DNA of 64,000 bases, from contig NZ_CP033875.1 of NCBI RefSeq assembly GCF_002742645.2, forward strand, positions 868,001 to 932,000. Reading direction: 5' to 3'. The DNA comes from Caulobacter sp. FWC26 (GTDB lineage: Bacteria; Pseudomonadota; Alphaproteobacteria; Caulobacterales; Caulobacteraceae). Positions 49,466 to 58,878 of this stretch are shown here, in pieces. The stretch's first letter is position 1. Each line of letters begins with the position of its first letter. The notes beneath the pieces were generated by a model. The model was given only the letters and a program-made list of their open reading frames with translations. It was not told the origin of the DNA and ran no database searches. The translations under genes were made by a program, and so were the position numbers.

Positions 49466-51484
49466 ATGACCATGACGACCGCTCCCGCCGCCAGTCTCGC
49501 CGACGCCTTCGCGCACGCCGAGCGGTTGTTGGAGACCGATCCGCGCCTGGCCGCCGAACAGGCGCGGGCGATCCTGGAGGTCGTCCCGCGCCACGCCGAC
49601 ACTACACGCCTGCTGGCCGCCGCCTTGCGCCTGTCCGGCGACGCCGAGGGCGGGCTGGCGACCATCGCGCCGCTGACCCAGGCCCTGCCGAACCTGCCGT
49701 TGGCCCAGCTGGAGCTGGCCCTGTGTCTGGAGCGTCTGGGCCGTACCGCCGAGGCCGCGCGCGCCTTTGACCGCGCCAGCGCGCTGGAGCCTCGCCTGTC
49801 CGAAGCCTGGCGAGGCCTGTCCGAGAGTCTGGAGCTTCTGGGTGATCGCCAGGGCGCTGAACGCGCGCTGGCCCGTCAGCTCCGCGCCTCGACCCATGAC
49901 CCGCTGCTGATCGAGGCGGCCACGGCGCTGTCTGAGAATCGGCTGGGCGAGGCCGAACGAGTGCTGCGCGAGCGCCTGAAAGCCGACGCCGGCGACGTCG
50001 CAGCGATCCGCATGCTGGCCGAGACCGGCGCGCGCCTGGGACGCTACGCCGACGCCGAGGCGCTGCTGACCCGCTGCGTGGAGCTGGCGCCCAACTTCGC
50101 CGCCGCCCGCCACAACCTGGCGACCATGCTCTACCGCCAGAACAAGAACCTCGAGGCCCTGGCGCAGATCGAGATGCTGGTGGCCAAGGACGCGCGTCAT
50201 CCGGGCTACGCCAACCTTTATGCGGCGATCCTGGCGCGGCTGGGCGAATATGATCGCGCGATCGCCGTCTACGATCAGGTTCTGGCGGACTATCCCAACC
50301 AGCCCAAGGGCTGGATGAGCTACGGCCACGCCCTCAAGACGGTAGGCCGCCAGGCCGACAGCGTCGCGGCCTATCGCAAGGCTCTGGATCTGGCCCCGAC
50401 CCTGGGTGAGGTCTGGTGGAGCCTGGCCAACCTCAAGACCGTCAAGTTCACGGCGGAAGACCTGGCCGCCATGCGCCAGGCGCTGGAGGCCGAGGGGCTT
50501 TCGGACGATGACCGTCTGCATCTCCACTACGCCTTGGGCAAGGCGCATGAGGACGCCGAGGCTTGGGACGCGTCGTTCGCCCACTACGCGGCCGGCGCGG
50601 CGATCCGGCGCGAACAGCTGGAGTATGATCCGGAGGAAAACACCGCCGACACCGTGCGCACCAAGGCGGTGTTCTCGCCGGCCTTCATCGCGGCGCGGGC
50701 GGGGCAGGGCTGTGCGGCGCCCGATCCGATCTTCGTCGTGGGCCTGCCGCGTTCGGGGTCGACGCTGGTGGAGCAGATCCTGGCCAGTCACTCGCTGGTC
50801 GAGGGGACGATGGAACTGCCTGACTTGATCGTCATGGCGCGCCGCCTCGGGGGCAAGACCGCCAAGCGCGCCGAGTCGACCTATCCCGAAAGCCTCGCCG
50901 ATCTGTCGCCCGAAGACCTCAAGGCGTTGGGCGAGGAGTTCATCGAACGCACCCGCATTCAGCGCAAGACCGACAAGCCGTTCTTCATCGACAAGATGCC
51001 GAACAACTTCGCGCACACCGGGCTGATCCACCTGATCCTGCCCAACGCCAAGATCATCGACGCGCGGCGCCACCCGCTGGGCTGCTGCTTCTCGGGCTTC
51101 AAGCAGCACTTCGCGCGCGGCCAGGCGTTCAGCTACGACCTGACGGACATCGGCCGGTACTATGCCGACTATGTGGACCTGATGGCCCACTTCGACGCGG
51201 TCCTGCCGGGGCGGGTGCATCGGGTGATCTACGAGCGGCTGATCGAGGATCCTGAAACGCAGATCCGCGCTTTGCTCGACCACTGCGGCCTGCCATTCGA
51301 GGAGGCCTGCCTGTCGCCCCACGAGAATGACCGCGCGGTGCGAACCGCCAGTTCAGAACAGGTCCGCCGTCCGATCTTCAAGGACGCCGTTGAGCACTGG
51401 CAGAAATTCGAATCGCATCTGGGACCGCTCAAGCAGTCGCTGGGAGCGGTGCTCAATGCGTACCCAGGTACGCCTGTTATTTGA
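49466..51484 (+). CDS. TPR-repeat sulfotransferase
   Basis: 672 aa. Residues about 10-400 are tandem tetratricopeptide repeats (for example YANLYAAILARLGEYDRAIA, and WMSYGHALKTVGRQADSVAA). Residues about 420-660 are a sulfotransferase domain: the PAPS 5'-phosphosulfate loop VGLPRSGSTLVEQILASH and the 3'-phosphate motif IIDARRHPLGCCFSGF. It should transfer sulfate from PAPS to a glycan, lipid or protein tyrosine. The start is uncertain (ATG at 49466 or 49472, no Shine-Dalgarno). It is followed 130 bp later by a TonB-dependent receptor on the same strand, suggesting a functional pair. Confidence 0.85.
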   Translation: MTMTTAPAASLADAFAHAERLLETDPRLAAEQARAILEVVPRHADTTRLLAAALRLSGDAEGGLATIAPLTQALPNLPLAQLELALCLERLGRTAEAARAFDRASALEPRLSEAWRGLSESLELLGDRQGAERALARQLRASTHDPLLIEAATALSENRLGEAERVLRERLKADAGDVAAIRMLAETGARLGRYADAEALLTRCVELAPNFAAARHNLATMLYRQNKNLEALAQIEMLVAKDARHPGYANLYAAILARLGEYDRAIAVYDQVLADYPNQPKGWMSYGHALKTVGRQADSVAAYRKALDLAPTLGEVWWSLANLKTVKFTAEDLAAMRQALEAEGLSDDDRLHLHYALGKAHEDAEAWDASFAHYAAGAAIRREQLEYDPEENTADTVRTKAVFSPAFIAARAGQGCAAPDPIFVVGLPRSGSTLVEQILASHSLVEGTMELPDLIVMARRLGGKTAKRAESTYPESLADLSPEDLKALGEEFIERTRIQRKTDKPFFIDKMPNNFAHTGLIHLILPNAKIIDARRHPLGCCFSGFKQHFARGQAFSYDLTDIGRYYADYVDLMAHFDAVLPGRVHRVIYERLIEDPETQIRALLDHCGLPFEEACLSPHENDRAVRTASSEQVRRPIFKDAVEHWQKFESHLGPLKQSLGAVLNAYPGTPVI

Positions 51485-51614
51485 CCATCTGCCCAACACC
51501 TCGCCATTTCTGCAACACTCACAGGAATTGACGACAAACCGGAAATTCAAACTTGCCCACCGATTAGGCGCGGGTCGAACATCGTTCCCTCAAAGCCGCA
51601 AGGGGAGCGACTGA
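51485..51614. other. Leader of the second TonB receptor
   Basis: 130 bp. It contains TTGACG at 51528-51533, which could be a -35 element, but no matching -10 element is convincing. A strong AAGGGGAG Shine-Dalgarno precedes the ATG at 51615. Confidence 0.35.
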
Positions 51615-53981
51615 ATGTCGTCGGGATCGGTTCGTCTAAAGAAAGCGGGGGTCTACTCCGCCGCGTTGTTGGCCAGCAGCATGTTGTCGGGCGTCGCCTA
51701 CGCCCAGGCGCAGTCCAGCCAGAACACCGCGCTTGAGGAGGTGGTGGTCACCGCCCAGAAGCGCAGCGAGAATCTGCAGGACGTGCCGGTCAGCATCCAG
51801 GCGCTGGGCGGGGAGAAGCTGGAGCAACTGCAGGTCAGCGCGTTCGGCGACTATGTGAAGTATCTGCCGAGCGTGTCGTTCACCAGCTCGGGTCCTGGCT
51901 TCGGTCAGGTCTATATGCGCGGCGTGGCCAGCGGCGGCGACGGCAACCATTCCGGTTCGCTGCCCAGCGTCGGCGTTTATCTGGACGAGCAGCCGGTCAC
52001 CACCATCCAGGGCGCGCTGGACATCCACGTCTATGACGTCGCCCGGGTCGAGGCCCTGGCCGGTCCGCAAGGCACGCTGTACGGCGCCAGCTCACAGGCC
52101 GGTACGCTGCGGATCATCACCAACAAGCCTTCGACGGCCGGCTTCGCCGCCGGCGTCGACGCGGAGTTGAACCAGGTCGCGCACGGCGATACGGGGCATG
52201 CGCTGGAAGGCTTCGTGAACATGCCGCTGTCGGACAAGGTCGCGGTTCGTCTCGTCGGCTGGGATGTCCGCGACGGCGGCTATATCGACAACGTGGCGGG
52301 CACGCGGACCTATACGCGCGGCGACACCAACCCGGCCAACGACTATACGATCAACAACAAGGCGCGGGTGCGCGACGACTATAACTCCGTCTACACGCAA
52401 GGCGGTCGCGCGGCGCTACGCGTCGAGCTGGACGACAACTGGGTCGTCACGCCGCAGGTGATGGGTCAGGTCCAGAAGTCGAACGGCTCGTTCTCCTACG
52501 ACCCCAAGGTCGGCGACCTTAAGGTCAAGCGCTTCTATCCGGAAAGCGCCAAGGACAAGTGGTACCAGGCGGCGATGACCATCGAGGGCCAGGTGGCCAA
52601 TCTCGACGTCACCTATTCAGGCTCGTTCCTGAAGCGGAAGACGGAGACGAACTCCGACTACACCGACTATTCCTACTTCTATGATCAGGTCGGCTACGGC
52701 TTCTACTGGACCGACAACGCCGGCAACCTGGTCAACCCGTCCCAGTTCATCCAAGGCCTGGACGACTACAAGAAGGAAAGCCACGAAATCCGTATCGCCT
52801 CGCCGCAGGATCAAAAGCTGCGGTTCGTGGTCGGCGGCTTCTACCAGAAGCAAACCCACGACATCTTCCAGAACTACCGGATCGCCGACATCGGCAGCAG
52901 CATCTCGGTGCCTGGCTATACCGGCACCATCTGGCTGACCAAGCAGCAGCGCGTCGATCGCGACAAGGCGGTGTTCGGTCAGGCCGAATACGACATCACC
53001 GACAAGCTGATGCTGACGGCCGGCATCCGCTTCTTCAAGGCGCACAACACGCTGATCGGCTTCTACGGCTATGGAAAGGGCTACGGCTCCACCGGCGAGA
53101 AGGCGTGCTTCAAGGCGGCGGTGGTTCCGGGTTCGCCCTGCACCAACCTCGACAAGGGCGTGAAGGAAAGCGGCAACGTTCCCAAGGTGACGCTGACCTA
53201 CAAGTTCGACGACGCCAAGCTGATCTACGCCACCTATTCCAAGGGCTTCCGCCCGGGCGGCATCAATCGGCGCAGCACCCTGCCGCCTTATCAGGCTGAC
53301 TACCTGAAGAACTACGAAGCCGGCTGGAAGACCACGTGGCTGAACAACAGCTTCCGCTGGAACGGCGCGGTGTTCATGGAAGACTGGAAGAACTTCCAGT
53401 TCTCGATCCTGGGGGCCAACGGCCTGACCGAGATCAAGAACGCCAACCAGGCCCGCATCAAGGGTATTGAAAGCGACATCACCTGGGTTCCGGTCCAGGG
53501 TCTGACGATCAATGCGGCGGCGGCCTATACCGACGCCAAGCTCACCGCCAACTACTGCGGCTTCACCGACACCGCCGGCAATCCGGTCACCACCTGCGCG
53601 ACCCCGCAGGCGCCGGACGGCACCTCGCTGCCCGTGACGCCGAAGTTTAAGGCCAACCTCACGGCCCGGTATGACTTCAGCTGGGGCGATTGGGACAACT
53701 ACGTGCAGGGCTCGATCGTCGGCCAGAGCGCGAGCTGGACCGACTTGCGGCTTTCCGACCGCGCAGCGTTTGGCAAGCAGAAGGGCTGGGAAACGTTCGA
53801 CGTTTCGGGTGGCATGGAGAAGGACGGTCTGTCGATCGGACTCTATGTGAAGAACCTGTTCGACAAGCGCGCCAGCCTGGACCGAAACGCCCAGTGCGCA
53901 ACGAGCGTCTGCGGAACGCAGTACTACATCACGCCGAACCAGCCCCGTACCCTTGGGGTCAAGGTGGGCAAGGCGTTCTAG
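51615..53981 (+). CDS. TonB-dependent outer-membrane receptor, second
   Basis: 788 aa. Signal peptide to about residue 30 (SGVAYA), TonB-box-like LEEVVVTAQKR, plug domain (DVPVSIQALGG, VYMRGVASGG, RVEALAGPQGTLYGASSQAG) and a barrel ending in GVKVGKAF with a terminal Phe. In the plug the common RVEVLRGPQGT is altered to RVEALAGPQGT. It takes up an unknown substrate, often oligosaccharides or polyphenols in this subfamily. The TPR-sulfotransferase gene immediately upstream may act on the same substrate class. A strong intrinsic terminator follows. Confidence 0.93.
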   Translation: MSSGSVRLKKAGVYSAALLASSMLSGVAYAQAQSSQNTALEEVVVTAQKRSENLQDVPVSIQALGGEKLEQLQVSAFGDYVKYLPSVSFTSSGPGFGQVYMRGVASGGDGNHSGSLPSVGVYLDEQPVTTIQGALDIHVYDVARVEALAGPQGTLYGASSQAGTLRIITNKPSTAGFAAGVDAELNQVAHGDTGHALEGFVNMPLSDKVAVRLVGWDVRDGGYIDNVAGTRTYTRGDTNPANDYTINNKARVRDDYNSVYTQGGRAALRVELDDNWVVTPQVMGQVQKSNGSFSYDPKVGDLKVKRFYPESAKDKWYQAAMTIEGQVANLDVTYSGSFLKRKTETNSDYTDYSYFYDQVGYGFYWTDNAGNLVNPSQFIQGLDDYKKESHEIRIASPQDQKLRFVVGGFYQKQTHDIFQNYRIADIGSSISVPGYTGTIWLTKQQRVDRDKAVFGQAEYDITDKLMLTAGIRFFKAHNTLIGFYGYGKGYGSTGEKACFKAAVVPGSPCTNLDKGVKESGNVPKVTLTYKFDDAKLIYATYSKGFRPGGINRRSTLPPYQADYLKNYEAGWKTTWLNNSFRWNGAVFMEDWKNFQFSILGANGLTEIKNANQARIKGIESDITWVPVQGLTINAAAAYTDAKLTANYCGFTDTAGNPVTTCATPQAPDGTSLPVTPKFKANLTARYDFSWGDWDNYVQGSIVGQSASWTDLRLSDRAAFGKQKGWETFDVSGGMEKDGLSIGLYVKNLFDKRASLDRNAQCATSVCGTQYYITPNQPRTLGVKVGKAF

Positions 53982-54003
53982 CCTGTTGTGGGTAGCGTAA
54001 CGG

Positions 54004-54031
54004 GGGGCGGTCCATCGGGCCGCCCCTTTTT
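54004..54031 (+). terminator. Intrinsic terminator of the second TonB receptor
   Basis: GGGGCGGTCC and GGGCCGCCCC pair (one G-U) around ATC and are followed by TTTTT. It starts 23 bp after the receptor stop. Confidence 0.92.
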
Positions 54032-54056
54032 GTTCTCGGGGGGAAGCTGAATCGCG

Positions 54057-55358
54057 ATGACGTCCCTGAAATCCAAGCCTCTGGGCATTTGGATGTGCGC
54101 CGCCCTCGTGGTCGGCAACATGATCGGCTCGGGCGTGTTCATGCTGCCCGCCTCCCTGGCGCCCTACGGCTGGAACGCCGTCATCGCCTGGCTACTGACC
54201 ATCGGCGGCTCGTTATGCCTGGCTTACGTGTTCGCCAAGCTGGCGGGCGCCTTTCCGCGCGCCGGCGGACCCTTCGCCTATACCGAGGAAGCGTTCGGGC
54301 GCGCGCCGGGCTTTCTGGTGGCGTGGTCCTATTGGATCTCGGTTTGGGTCTCCAACGCGGCCATCGCCATCGCGGCGGTGAGCTACCTCAGCGTCTTCAT
54401 GCCCGCCATCGCCAAGACGCCGGGCCTGGCGGCGCTGCTGACCGTGGCGGTGGTGTGGGCGGCGACGGCGATCAACTGCGCCGGGGCGCGGTCGGCGGGG
54501 TGGATTCAGCTGGTCACCACGATCTTGAAACTGATCCCGCTGATCGCGGTGGCGGGCCTGGCCTTTAGCGTGCTACACGCCAAGGGGGGCGCAGCGATTG
54601 CGCCGTTCGAACCCTCGGCCTTGTCCGGCGGCTCCATCACTGCGGCTGCGGCGCTGACGCTTTGGGCGCTGCTCGGGGTGGAGACCGCGACTATTCCGGC
54701 CGACAAGGTCAAGGATCCCGCGCGCACCATTCCCCGGGCCACCCTGGCTGGCACTGCGTTCGCAGGCCTTGTCTATCTGGTCGTCTCGTCGGGCGTCCTG
54801 CTTCTGACCCCCACCGCCGTGCTGCAGGGGTCCAACGCGCCGTTCGTTGATTTCGTGACCTATCATGGCGGCGGAGACTTCCGGCTTGTTCTGGCGGCCT
54901 TCGCCGCGATCAGTGCGCTGGGCGCGCTCAACGGCTGGTCGCTGATCCAGGGGGAACTGCCCGCCGCCATGGCCCGCGAAGGGGTGTTTCCGGCCTGGTT
55001 CGGCAAGACCACCGCCAACGGCACGCCGGTTCGCTCGCACGTGGCGTCGAGCGCGCTCGTCACGATCCTGGTGCTGATGAACTACGCCAAGTCGATGGCC
55101 GACGCCTTCACCTTCATGGCCCTTTTGGCCACCGCCGCGTCCCTCTTCGCCTATCTCTTCTGTTCCCTGGCGGTGCTGCGGCTTATGCAACAGGGGCGCA
55201 TGGCGCCGTCCAAGGGGCTGGGCTTGGTGGCGGCCGTCGCGGCGGTCTATTCGGCCTGGACCTTCTATGGCGCCGGGTGGTCCGTGACCTTCTGGGGGCT
55301 GGTGCTGCTGGCCGCCGGCGTCCCGATCTACTGGCTGATGCGGAGAGCCGCCCGATGA
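54057..55358 (+). CDS. APC-superfamily amino-acid permease or antiporter (AdiC/CadB-like)
   Basis: 433 aa, about 12 membrane helices. The unwound-helix substrate motif is VVGNMIGSGVFMLPASLAPYG, the GSG signature of AdiC/CadB/PotE-type basic amino acid carriers. Further blocks are FPRAGGPFAYTEEAFG, FLVAWSYWISVWVSNAAI and LWALLGVETATIPADKVKDP. It probably moves a cationic amino acid or its amine across the inner membrane. It is translationally coupled (ATGA overlap) to an amidohydrolase of the Xaa-Arg/Lys dipeptidase type, which supports an arginine/lysine substrate. Confidence 0.88.
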   Translation: MTSLKSKPLGIWMCAALVVGNMIGSGVFMLPASLAPYGWNAVIAWLLTIGGSLCLAYVFAKLAGAFPRAGGPFAYTEEAFGRAPGFLVAWSYWISVWVSNAAIAIAAVSYLSVFMPAIAKTPGLAALLTVAVVWAATAINCAGARSAGWIQLVTTILKLIPLIAVAGLAFSVLHAKGGAAIAPFEPSALSGGSITAAAALTLWALLGVETATIPADKVKDPARTIPRATLAGTAFAGLVYLVVSSGVLLLTPTAVLQGSNAPFVDFVTYHGGGDFRLVLAAFAAISALGALNGWSLIQGELPAAMAREGVFPAWFGKTTANGTPVRSHVASSALVTILVLMNYAKSMADAFTFMALLATAASLFAYLFCSLAVLRLMQQGRMAPSKGLGLVAAVAAVYSAWTFYGAGWSVTFWGLVLLAAGVPIYWLMRRAAR

Positions 55359-56650
55359 TGTCTCGCCTCGTTTGCGCCGCCGCCTTGGCCGCGCTGGTTC
55401 CGGCCGTCGCCTCGGCCCAGGTCACCTATGTTCGCGCGGGCAAGCTGATCGACCCCCAGGCCGGCAAGGTGCTGACCGATCAGATGCTCCGCATCGAAGG
55501 CGATCGCATCGTCTCGGTAGGCCCCTGGAAGGGGGCGCCGAAGGAGGGGGCCAAGGACGCGAAGGTCGTCGACTGGTCGGGCCTGACCGTCCTGCCGGGC
55601 CTGATCGACATGCACACGCACATGGTCGACGACGAGCAGAGCGAGAACATCGCCCTGCCGCTGCTGCGCACGGCGGCGCAGCAGGCCTATATCGGCGCGG
55701 GCCACGCCCGCTTGACCTTGATGGCCGGCTTCACCAGCGTGCGCGATGTCGGCGTCTGGCGGGCGCTGAGCGATGCGGCTCTTCGCGACGCCATCAACGA
55801 GGGACTCGTGCCGGGACCCCGAATGTCCGTCGCCGGCGCCTATGTCACCGCGCCGGGCGGGGGCGGGGAGATCACCGGCGTCGCGTCCGACGTGGCGATT
55901 CCCGCCGAGATGCGGCGCGGCGTGGTCGATGACGCCGCCGACGTCCACAAGAAGGTCCGCGCGCTGCTGGTCGGCGGCGCCGACTTCGTCAAGCTGATCG
56001 CCACCGGCGCGGTGCTCACCGAGGGCACCGAACCTGGCCAACTGGAACTCTCCGAGGATGAGATCCGCGCCGCCGTCGCGGAGGCCGCCAAGCGGGGGAC
56101 CTATGTCACCGCCCACGCCCATGGCGCGGAGGGGATCAAGATCGCCGTCCGCGCCGGCGTCCGGTCGATCGAGCACGGCTCGCTGATCGACGACGAGGGG
56201 ATCGCCCTGATGAAGGCCAAGGGCGCCTTCCTGGTGGCTGACATCTATAACGGCGACTTCATCGACACCTATGGCCGCGAGCACGGCTGGCCGGCGGGCA
56301 TGATCCGCAAGAACCGCGAGACCACCGACGCCCAGCGCGAAGGCTTCCGAAAGGCGGTCAAGGCCGGGGTCAAGATCGCCTACGGCACCGACGCCGGCGT
56401 CTATCCGCACGGCTGGAACGCTCGCCAGATGCCCTACATGGTCAAGTACGGCATGACCCCGATGCAGGCGATCCAGTCGGCGACCACGGTGGCGGCCGAG
56501 CTGATGGGCAAGACCGGGCAGGTCGGCTGCGACGCGGCCGGCTGCTACGCCGATCTGATCGCGGTGAAGGGCGATCCGCTGTCGGACATCTCGACCCTGA
56601 CCCAGGTGGCCAAGGTCATGAAGGGCGGAACGATGGTGAAGGACGATTGA
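55355..56650 (+). CDS. Secreted amidohydrolase, prolidase-like Xaa-Arg/Lys dipeptidase candidate
   Basis: 431 aa, starting in the permease stop; a second ATG directly follows. The signal peptide ends at VASA (about 21). Zinc-site motifs of the binuclear amidohydrolases: GLIDMHTHMVDD (H-x-H), the bridging Lys in ADFVKLIATGAV, VTAHAHG, SIEHGS and Asp in YGTDAGVYPHG. Proteins of this group were long annotated as prolidases, but characterised members including one from Caulobacter hydrolyse dipeptides ending in Arg or Lys. It would free basic amino acids in the periplasm for the coupled permease. The assignment of specificity is by analogy. Confidence 0.83.
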   Translation: MMSRLVCAAALAALVPAVASAQVTYVRAGKLIDPQAGKVLTDQMLRIEGDRIVSVGPWKGAPKEGAKDAKVVDWSGLTVLPGLIDMHTHMVDDEQSENIALPLLRTAAQQAYIGAGHARLTLMAGFTSVRDVGVWRALSDAALRDAINEGLVPGPRMSVAGAYVTAPGGGGEITGVASDVAIPAEMRRGVVDDAADVHKKVRALLVGGADFVKLIATGAVLTEGTEPGQLELSEDEIRAAVAEAAKRGTYVTAHAHGAEGIKIAVRAGVRSIEHGSLIDDEGIALMKAKGAFLVADIYNGDFIDTYGREHGWPAGMIRKNRETTDAQREGFRKAVKAGVKIAYGTDAGVYPHGWNARQMPYMVKYGMTPMQAIQSATTVAAELMGKTGQVGCDAAGCYADLIAVKGDPLSDISTLTQVAKVMKGGTMVKDD

Positions 56651-56760
56651 GGCGTCGCGCGTCATTCGTTGTGCGCTGCAGCGCAATTTCGTTGTGCGAC
56701 CGCAAAACAACTGTCATGACGCGGTGAGTAAGTGTCCGCTGAGTTGTCCAAGGAGGTCGC

Positions 56761-56994
56761 ATGACCGAGAATCACTACTACGTCCGTCCCGTCGCCGGCG
56801 TGTGGCATGTGACCTGGAACGACTCGGCCGAACTGATCGGCGCCTACTCGTCGCAGCATGAAGCCGAGGCCCTGGCCCAGTTGCTGGCCCGCCACATGCG
56901 CGCCCAAGGCCGCAAGGCGGACGTCCACACGGCCGAGGCCGAGGCGCGTACGCCCTCGTGGGGTCGCAACCGCGCCGCCAATCAGGCCGCTTAG
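56761..56994 (+). CDS. Small DUF2188-like protein
   Basis: 77 aa with an excellent AAGGAGG Shine-Dalgarno 6 nt before the ATG. The segment HYYVRPVAGVWHVTWNDSAE then SSQHEAEALAQLLARHM has the beta-beta-beta-alpha pattern of the DUF2188 group (VxPxxxGWxV, then a helix with xAxxxA). The tail is basic and Ala-rich. The function is unknown; relatives are small cytoplasmic proteins, some stress-linked. It is convergent with the TetR gene, overlapping it by 4 bp. Confidence 0.72.
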   Translation: MTENHYYVRPVAGVWHVTWNDSAELIGAYSSQHEAEALAQLLARHMRAQGRKADVHTAEAEARTPSWGRNRAANQAA

Positions 56995-57575
56995 AGCCAG
57001 CCTTCGACCGCGCGGGTCACGACCGCGCGGGCCTCGTCCGGACTGAAGGTCGCCGGATCCAGGCACAGCTCCAGCCATAGCCCGTCCACCGTCGCCGTCA
57101 GGGCGATGGCGGCCAGACGCGTGTCGCGCGCGCCCGCATCGGCCAGTAGAGCCTCCAGCCGGGCGCGGAAATCGGCATAGGAGGCCGCGTGGATCGCGGC
57201 CATGCGCGGCTTGGTCTTGACCAGTGACCAGAACCCGATCCACGCGGCCAGCAGCCGTTCGTCCAGCACCGGCGGCGCGAAGCTCGCGCCTAGATAGGCC
57301 AGCAGTCGCGCGCGCGGCGTGTCTTCTGCGGTCGCCAAGGCCGCGTCCAGGGCGGCGTCGATACGCTGCGACACGGCCTCGTAGGCCGCCGCGATCAGGT
57401 CATCGACACCTTCGAAATAGTGGCGCAGCAGGCCCGGCGAGACTCCGGCCTCGGCGCAGATCGTCCGCACGCTGGTCCCGCCCACGCCCTCGCGCGCCAA
57501 CACGGTCTCGGCGGCGGCCACCAGCGCCTGCCGACGGACGTCGGGCGCCTCGCGGGTGAAGGCGGCGCGGGTCAT
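56991..57575 (-). CDS. TetR/AcrR family regulator (BetI-like)
   Basis: 194 aa from the ATG at 57575; a TTG eight codons upstream opens a slightly longer frame. The TetR helix-turn-helix covers residues about 10-55 (RRQALVAAAETVLAREGVGG, TSVRTICAEAGVSPGLLRHYF) with the BetI-style LLRHYF recognition helix. The C-terminal ligand domain contains LAAWIGFWSLVKTKPRMAAI and TATVDGLWLELCLDP, both typical of BetI. It is the third gene of a likely operon with the PYROXD2-like and Rieske genes, so it probably controls that operon through the 14-bp palindrome at 60704. Confidence 0.87.
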   Translation of the reverse strand: MTRAAFTREAPDVRRQALVAAAETVLAREGVGGTSVRTICAEAGVSPGLLRHYFEGVDDLIAAAYEAVSQRIDAALDAALATAEDTPRARLLAYLGASFAPPVLDERLLAAWIGFWSLVKTKPRMAAIHAASYADFRARLEALLADAGARDTRLAAIALTATVDGLWLELCLDPATFSPDEARAVVTRAVEGWL

Positions 57576-57603
57576 CGTCTGACCAATCTCGCCAGACAAG
57601 CTG

Positions 57604-57710
57604 TGTCATCCCGGACGGCCGAAGGCCGATCCGGGACCCAGGGGCGGCTTCCCCAGAGGTTCTTCACCCCCTGGATCCCGGCTCTCCGCTGCGCTCCGGC
57701 CGGGATGACA
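57604..57710. repeat. Intergenic palindrome family C
   Basis: TGTCATCCCGG at the left and CCGGGATGACA at the right form the outer arms. Inside are GGCCGAAGGCC and an interrupted repeat GGGACCCAGGGG/CCCCCTGGATCCC. It separates the Rieske gene (3' end) from the TetR gene. Confidence 0.8.
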
Positions 57711-57735
57711 CGATGATTCTGCCGAGGTGATCGCC

Positions 57736-58878
57736 TCACCATCCCTCCGGCGGCTTTGGCATCCGGCTTTCCGGGATCAAAGCGCGCATCTTGCGACCGA
57801 AGCTGCGCAAGCTGACCTCGCTGGTCGCCAGCGGGCCGGCGGTAAAGGTGCGCGAGGCCATGCCCTGCTGCACGCGGGCCACCAGCTCGGTATCCTCGGC
57901 GTTGACCTGCCGGTTGATGCGCCAGTTCAGATAGCGGGCGGCCTTCATCTCGCGCCGCTCGTCCGGCAGGGCGTAGGCGATCTCACGGATCATCGTCTGT
58001 TCGGCCGAGATCGGGATGAACTGCATGAAGTCCACCTGGTCCGGATAGATGTCGAAGGCGAAGTTCGGCCAGAGCTTGAAGTAGGTCCACAGCCGCTTGC
58101 GGTCTTCGGGCAGGTGCGCAACATCGGGCAGCAAGTCCTGATAGAGGCGCTCGGACGGGCTCTCGGACGGCTCGTCGATCAGTTGGCCCCACATCTTGTC
58201 GACATAGGCCTCCGCCTCGACCCCGTAGCCCTTGCCGAACAGCCGGGTCAGGCCCGGATGTGCGACCGGGATGTGCAGGCCGTCCGAATAGTTATCGCTG
58301 ATGTTCTTCCAGTTCACCGCGCGCGGCCGCAGCGTGACGCGGCCAAACGGCTGAAGCTCCTCGAAGCGGTAGTGCGCCACCTCGTCCTCGTAGGGCGCCA
58401 TCATGGTCGCCACCGAGGGGCCGTCGCCCTCGATGCGGACAAAGACGAAACCGCGCCAGATTTCGGTTTCGATGGAGGCAAGACCCTCCTTGGCCATGTC
58501 GAGGGCTGGATAATCATCGCGCATCGGCACGCCGATCAGCCGGCCTTCCAGATCATAGGTCCAGGCGTGGTAGGGGCAGACAATCCGTCCGCCGCAGCGG
58601 CCGACCGGTCCGTCCAGCAGCCGCGCCCCGCGATGGCGGCACACATTGGCGAAGGCGCGCACGCCGCCGTCCTTGCTGCGCACGACCACCAGGCTTTCGC
58701 CGATGAAGTCGAAGGTGTGAAAGTCGCCGGCCTTGGGGATGTCGTTCAGATGGCAGACGATCTGCCACGACGGGCGGAACACCTTGTCCTGCTCTTCCTT
58801 GAAGAACCGCTCGCTGGTGTAGATCCAGCCGGGCAGACCCCAGTCGGAGAGGGGGTCATGGTTGGAGATCTGGGTCAC
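57736..58878 (-). CDS. Rieske-type ring-hydroxylating oxygenase, alpha subunit
   Basis: 380 aa, GTG start. The Rieske [2Fe-2S] ligands are Cys80/His82 in NVCRHRGARL and Cys101/His104 in VCPYHAWTYD. The mononuclear iron site is in NYSDGLHIPVAHPG (His, His) with a bridging Asp and a more C-terminal acid. It resembles single-component alpha subunits that demethylate or hydroxylate small quaternary amines or aromatic acids. No ferredoxin or reductase gene lies in the window, so electrons must come from elsewhere. It lies downstream of the PYROXD2-like gene and upstream of a BetI-like regulator. The start borders a family B repeat. Confidence 0.88.
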   Translation of the reverse strand: MTQISNHDPLSDWGLPGWIYTSERFFKEEQDKVFRPSWQIVCHLNDIPKAGDFHTFDFIGESLVVVRSKDGGVRAFANVCRHRGARLLDGPVGRCGGRIVCPYHAWTYDLEGRLIGVPMRDDYPALDMAKEGLASIETEIWRGFVFVRIEGDGPSVATMMAPYEDEVAHYRFEELQPFGRVTLRPRAVNWKNISDNYSDGLHIPVAHPGLTRLFGKGYGVEAEAYVDKMWGQLIDEPSESPSERLYQDLLPDVAHLPEDRKRLWTYFKLWPNFAFDIYPDQVDFMQFIPISAEQTMIREIAYALPDERREMKAARYLNWRINRQVNAEDTELVARVQQGMASRTFTAGPLATSEVSLRSFGRKMRALIPESRMPKPPEGW

